A DNA stretch of 64,000 bases from Blepharisma stoltei (Eukaryota > Ciliophora > Heterotrichea > Heterotrichida > Blepharismidae): positions 806,001-870,000 of the forward strand of contig CAJZBQ010000013.1 of assembly GCA_914767885.1 (NCBI GenBank). Direction: 5' to 3'. The notes beneath the pieces are model-generated. The model ran no database searches. It was not told where the DNA came from and was given only the letters and a program-made list of their open reading frames with translations. A program made the translations under genes and the position numbers. Shown here piece by piece: positions 61,392 to 64,000 of the stretch. Numbering within the stretch: the stretch's first letter is position 1; each line of letters starts with the position of its first letter.

Positions 61392-63593
61392 ATGCATGAA
61401 TCTTCAAGTTCAATGACTTCATCGTCATATAATGACCCTTCTGAATCTCCAAGCAGCTGAAAACGAAGCCAAACTCTTAAAGATATCAAAATAAATCTCC
61501 ACCAGCCCGCTGATCTTGAAAAAGCAAAAGAGTATAGATTAAAAACATCAATTTCTAAATGAAATGGAAACATTCCCAGGCAGCACCGCATATGCTCAAC
61601 TACAGCTGAAGACCTAGGAGAATATGGTGTAGGCCTTGAATTGCATTTTTTATTTCTAAAACAGCTTATTTTTGCATTTTTCATTATAAGCTCAATTAGC
61701 ATTTGGCCTTTATATACTAATTGAAAAGGAGGATATTTAGAGGACCAAGAAGCAAATTCGTATACAGATCCTTTTTCTATTGCAAATTTGCATGGAATTT
61801 CAAGTAATGAAACTGTTTTGTCAAATGCAAAAGATTTGCAAGGTGAAATTGATCGAGACTATTTTGATATTTGGGTGAGTGATACTATGTACACTGCTTC
61901 TTTTATTCTGATGATTTTAATTTTTAGTATACAAGGGAACTCCAGGATCAAAAGAAATAATAAAAAACATGACAGAGTCTCTGACTATGCAATAAAAATC
62001 AAAGGAATTCCAAGAGAAGGAGTCACAGAAGAAGAAATAAAAATTCACTTTGAGCCTTATGGAGAAATAATCGAAATTTATTTGGGAAGACGCTATAAAG
62101 GCTTGCTTCGCTATTTTCATAAACGCTCTATTATTTTAACCAGGATGGCGACCAGGGACTCATTATTAACTTTTAAAAACAAGGAAAAGGAAAACGACAA
62201 ATTGCTTAAAAAACTAACCAAAAGACTGAAGATTTTAGACAGCAATATAATAAAGAAAAGCCAAGACATCGTTAGTCATGATTTTTTGCCAATAAAAACA
62301 GTTTTCATTATTTTTAGTACGAGAGAAAGCAAAGTAAAATGTTTAAAAGCATATAATGGAAGTTGCTTCAGGTCTTATAACAAAAATTTGCTTTTTCAAG
62401 GCAAAAAGTTAAAAATTACTCCTGCGCCTGAACCTTCAGATATTATATGAGAAAACCTTGAAATCGGCAAATTTTCAAGGTTCATGAGAATAGTTGTGTC
62501 AATTATAGCCGCAGCATTGCTGATGCTATTTTCAGCTGGAGCTTTAAATTACCTTAAAACTCAAGAACAAGCAATACCAAGTACGAGTAAATGTTATGAC
62601 CTGAACGGTAATTATGATATTTCACTTAAAGAGGCAGAGGACACTTATAAAGATAGCACTGAAATTTTATGTTGATGCAAAATGCAAGGGTGGAGTAATT
62701 TAATTACTGACTCTGAAAAAGCCTCATACTGTTCATCTTATATGGAAAAGTGGGTATTTCAAGAAAGTATCAAATATCTTGCAAGTTTTGGAGTCATTGT
62801 CATCAATTTTTTCTTGAAATTTGTATTACGGAAGCTCACATATTTTGAGAGACTGAAAAGTCTGAGCGAGCTCCAAAAGAGAATCATGATAAAAGTATTT
62901 TTTGCGATTTTTATAAATACTGCTATCATCACATTAATTATCAATATCACTTTCCCATTGTTTCCTTCCTCAAATGAATATATATTGAGAGGAAAATACC
63001 AAGACTTTTCAAGGGACTGATACTTAAAAGTGGGCTCAATATTCGTTGCTATGATGCTTATAAGTATTTTTTCTCCTCATGTGATTTATTTAATGATTTT
63101 TTATCCATTGGGAATGATAAAGAGAAAATGCTGCTGAAAAAGGTATGCTACACAGTATGAGCTGAATTTAGCATATCAAGGGCCTGACTATGATATAGCA
63201 ACAAGGACATCTCAGGTGTTGAACCTTGTTTTGACTTGCTTTTTGTATTCAGGAGGAATGCCCATTTTAAATATTATCTGCTTTATTGCGTTGATTTGTA
63301 TATATTGAACAGATAAATTTCTGATATTGAGGCATTTCTCTCGTCCTCCTAAATATACAGGAGAAATTTATATATCTGCTATCAAAATTTTGATGGTCGG
63401 AGTTCTCTTGCATTGCTTTATATCAGGGTGCATGTATGGAGCACCAGATATATTTCCGAAGGGCTTTTATAAGGATGGAGAATATGTTCAAGCAGATTCT
63501 ATTAACTTTATTGACAGATTTACAATTCCATCTGGAATATCAATGATTTTATTGGGAATTTCTGCGCTTATATTATCAATTTTTATATTATAA
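61392..63593 (+). CDS. CSC1/OSCA/TMEM63-type stress-gated channel family protein
   Basis: 733 residues; start at 61392 (MHESSSSMTSSSYN). At least nine UGA codons are Trp, the most in this window. An N-terminal cytosolic part (about 115 residues) precedes helices 1-2 (FFIISSISIWPLY; SFILMILIFSIQ). An RRM-like cytosolic loop follows (YAIKIKGIPREGVTEEEIKI, FEPYGEIIEIYLG), typical of this family, then helices from about residue 365 (VVSIIAAALLMLFSAGAL, FGVIVINFFLKFVLR, IFINTAIITLIINITF, VLNLVLTCFLYSGGMPIL and others). Ends ISALILSIFIL. Family members are mechano- or osmosensitive cation channels; gating here is inference. Confidence 0.82.
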
Positions 63594-64000
63594 AAAAAAG
63601 ATGTATGAAAGATATACAACTATTTCAATTTATATAATTAATAGTAAATTTAAGAAAAAATAGTAATAATTACACAAACTCTGGAGCTTGAACTCTAGAC
63701 GAAATAAGATAGAAATGAATTTTACAAGATTCATAAGCTAGGACATTAATAAATTATAAATGGTATGAACTTATTGAATTGACAACGTCCTCCAAAAATA
63801 ATTAATTTTTTTTGAATAAATGCCTGGATATACGCTTTTATAACTCCAAGAGATAATTTATTGAAATTTCAGGGATAGGATCTTTTATAAATCACATTCT
63901 CACGGTACTGTTTATTTCAAAAAATTTGGAACATAGTGTATGACTTCTAAATATTGATGATGCCGAATAGTTATTCAATAAAATAAGTGCACAGAATTCA
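63594..64000. other. Intergenic to window end, nothing recognised
   Basis: AT-rich 407 bp without supportable gene or repeat. Confidence 0.5.

Overview
The window reads as ciliate nuclear DNA, most likely the germline (micronuclear) genome of a Blepharisma-type heterotrich. Three things support this. (1) UGA is an in-frame tryptophan codon in many genes at conserved Trp positions, while genes end in UAA or UAG. (2) The few introns are mostly exactly 15 nt long (GT...AG). Examples are the AGC kinase at 48735-48749, mL41 at 29769-29783, the eIF4G-like gene at 45663-45677 and three in RAMP4. (3) Many conserved genes are interrupted by insertions flanked by short direct repeats, and removing them restores the expected protein exactly. 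Such insertions are internal eliminated sequences (IESs), which are cut out when the somatic macronucleus forms. The species assignment is inference; the code, introns and insertions are seen in the sequence.

Genes are dense, on both strands and mostly intronless. From left to right: peroxiredoxin-5 (partial), DNA ligase, acid sphingomyelinase, RING protein, SSNA1/DIP13, TMBIM protein, SKP1, APC10, TPX2-motif protein, eIF1A, a secretory-pathway membrane protein, metallophosphoesterase, kinesin-1, EFHC1/Rib72, gamma-COP, adenine/adenosine deaminase, a mitochondrial protein, PABPN1, mL41, a YY1-like zinc finger, a glutathione S-transferase cluster (one pseudogene, one intact gene, one frameshifted copy), acyl-CoA oxidase, eIF4G-like MIF4G protein, FYVE protein, AGC kinase, PX sorting nexin, RAMP4/SERP1, a His-rich membrane protein, NEK kinase, HECT ligase, RCC1 protein, MYND-TPR protein and a CSC1/TMEM63-type channel, with unrecognised coiled-coil or basic proteins between them. 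This is a housekeeping and ciliary gene set with no evident functional clustering except the GST array.

The notable layer is the inserted DNA. One MITE family (ends CTCCCCC...GGGGGAG, arms containing CCGTGAGCGAAC, 3-bp target duplication TTA/TAA) has at least twelve recognisable copies. Four are about 389 bp and near-identical; the others are shorter and diverged. Copies lie in genes (RING, signal peptide of a membrane protein, kinesin stalk, mL41, a basic protein, GST2, eIF4G-like) and between genes. Other insertion classes are a MULE-like element with a 9-bp duplication in EFHC1, foldback elements with TATAGG ends at TA sites, an element with TIR AGGATCCCCCC, a CTCCCTTC/ATCCCCCC element in RCC1, and a low-copy 117-bp TA-bounded insertion in sphingomyelinase. 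The mL41 gene holds a three-level nest of insertions in its eighth codon.

The least explained stretch is 33.8-37.6 kb around the GST genes. It holds a decayed GST copy, two GC-rich islands that may be noncoding RNA genes or relics, and a coding-like segment rich in in-frame UAA/UAG. No tRNA, rRNA or CRISPR array was recognised.
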